Source: JBEKJU01 sp050011095 (lineage in GTDB: Bacteria; Desulfobacterota; Syntrophorhabdia; Syntrophorhabdales; WCHB1-27). From it: a stretch of DNA of 7,701 nt. The DNA is taken from positions 1-7,701 of the forward strand of contig JBEKJU010000175.1 in assembly GCA_050011095.1 (NCBI GenBank), read 5' to 3'. The notes below the pieces were generated by a model. That model was not told the DNA's origin. It did not search any database and saw only the letters and a list, made by a program, of their open reading frames with translations. Both the position numbers and the translations under genes were made by a program. Below, one piece after another: positions 7,116-7,701 of this stretch; position 1 is the first letter of the stretch; the number at the start of each line of letters is the position of its first letter.

Positions 7116-7201
7116 ATTGCAGGTGAAACCCGGCAGCCTTTCCCACGCGGAAATGGGCGAAAGGTGGCAGGGCACGGTTCTCGTGGGCTCCTTCCTGCAA
7201 T
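7116..7201. other. Structured inverted-repeat element downstream of the signalling operon
   Basis: A perfect 8-base inverted repeat, ATTGCAGG (7116-7123) and CCTGCAAT (7194-7201), closes a 70-base interior holding two further hairpins. The first pairs CCTTTC (7137-7142) with GAAAGG (7159-7164), extended by CCA/TGG (7143-7145 and 7154-7156) across a two-base bulge. The second pairs CACG (7173-7176) with CGTG (7182-7185) around a five-base loop. As RNA this gives a three-way junction. It lacks a clear T-run, so it is not a classical terminator, and it matches no riboswitch I recognise. It could be an unrecognised ncRNA or 3'-UTR structure, or the end of a mobile element lying before the transposase. 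The rest of the 7057-7262 spacer holds only a minor 5-bp hairpin (7072-7086). Confidence 0.45.
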
Positions 7202-7274
7202 AGGTATTTTCATAACGTCTTTCCTTCACGAGATTATTTGTGGTATCAATAACACTATTATCAAGGTCCGGGCG

Positions 7275-7701
7275 ATGCAGTTCTTCGTCAGCGACGTTGC
7301 CTGGAACGACAAAGATGTTATCTCCATTTATAGTAGTATGGTAGGCGAAGACATGGGAGACCCGGACGGCGCCCTCATCTTCGATGAATCGGGTTTCGTG
7401 AAGAAGGGAAACGATTCGGCCGGTGTGGCACGACAGTACTGCGGCACCATCGGGAAAGTGGAGAACTGCCAGGTCGGCGTCTTTGCCTCATATGCCTCGC
7501 GACACGGGTATGGTCTCCTTGGCAGCAGGCTCTTTGTCCCCGAAAAATGGTTTACCGATGAATATGCCGAAAGACGGACGAAGTGCAAGTTCCCTGAGGA
7601 TCTTGAGTTCAAGACAAAGCCGCAGCTTGCGGTCGAGCTCCTGAAGGAGATCGTCAAGGACGGACAGGTTCCGTTCCGCTTCGTTGTCGCCGACACTACC
7701 T
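7275..7701 (+). CDS. IS701-family DDE transposase, N-terminus apparently missing, runs off the right edge
   Basis: From 'KVRAMQFFVSD' (7263 onward) the frame reads as an IS701-type transposase: 'GDPDGALIFDESGFVKKG', with the first catalytic Asp at 7383-7385, then 'GVARQYCGTIGKVENCQVGV', 'LFVPEKWF', 'FKTKPQLAVELL' and 'FRFVVADTT', with the expected second catalytic Asp at 7692-7694. The Glu and the C-terminus lie beyond the window. IS701 transposases normally have roughly 80 residues before the MQ-FVSD motif. Upstream of 7263 the frame stays open but shows no such sequence and no ATG nearer than 7275. The copy therefore seems 5'-truncated or fused to unrelated DNA. ATG 7275, with AAGG at 7263-7266, may be fortuitous. 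No terminal inverted repeat or target duplication could be identified. It is probably inactive alone. Confidence 0.82.
   Translation, partial: MQFFVSDVAWNDKDVISIYSSMVGEDMGDPDGALIFDESGFVKKGNDSAGVARQYCGTIGKVENCQVGVFASYASRHGYGLLGSRLFVPEKWFTDEYAERRTKCKFPEDLEFKTKPQLAVELLKEIVKDGQVPFRFVVADTT

Noticed and set aside
7170..7190. GCACGGTTCT resembles the 3' strand of a group II intron domain V
   Set aside because: The pairing GAGC-type 5' strand is absent upstream, and no intron-encoded reverse transcriptase is present.
7108..7203. A 31-codon plus-strand frame (ATG 7108 to TAG 7201-7203) that nearly coincides with the inverted-repeat element
   Set aside because: It has no Shine-Dalgarno and no recognisable protein signature. 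It is more likely a by-product of the structured sequence.

Overview
The window looks like a piece of a moderately GC-rich Gram-negative genome. Long CHASE3/GAF/PAS histidine kinases, an Rcp1-like single-domain response regulator, a REC-kinase-REC hybrid and an IS701-type transposase together suggest Desulfobacterota (former Deltaproteobacteria) or Nitrospirota. This is inferred from gene style only; no taxonomic marker is present.

Layout. Positions 1-800 look like gene debris. A drug/metabolite transporter (EamA) reading frame enters from the left edge and loses family resemblance near 356. A short antisense stretch (355-483) resembles a piece of a Kup potassium transporter. An orphan signal-peptide-like reading frame (648-800) has a good ribosome binding site but no ordinary start codon. 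From 797 to 7056 lies a same-strand signalling cluster: a CheR-type methyltransferase (797-1753), a 1070-residue membrane sensor kinase (CHASE3, two HAMPs, a seven-heptad coiled coil, two GAFs, PAS, HisKA, HATPase; 1831-5043), an Rcp1-like receiver (5040-5522), and a REC-HisKA-HATPase-REC hybrid kinase (5497 or 5524 to 7056). The last three genes overlap or nearly touch, so they are probably co-translated. A spacer with a structured inverted-repeat element (7116-7201) follows, and the window ends inside an IS701-family transposase that appears to lack its N-terminus.

How the genes may work together. The membrane kinase senses an extracytoplasmic ligand through CHASE3 and cytoplasmic signals through GAF/PAS. 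It should phosphorylate the stand-alone receiver, and possibly the receivers of the hybrid kinase, giving a multi-step phosphorelay. None of these proteins has a recognisable DNA-binding or enzymatic output domain, so the final output lies elsewhere. The CheR next door may methylate a chemoreceptor. More speculatively, it could act on the EE/QQ-rich heptad coil of the kinase, since CheB-CheR-kinase fusion proteins carry a very similar EEL-type coil between their CheR and PAS parts.

The most notable oddity is an in-frame amber codon (TAG, 5629-5631) inside the first receiver domain of the hybrid kinase. The frame is otherwise intact on both sides, so this is a nonsense mutation, a sequencing error, or a recoded or suppressed codon.
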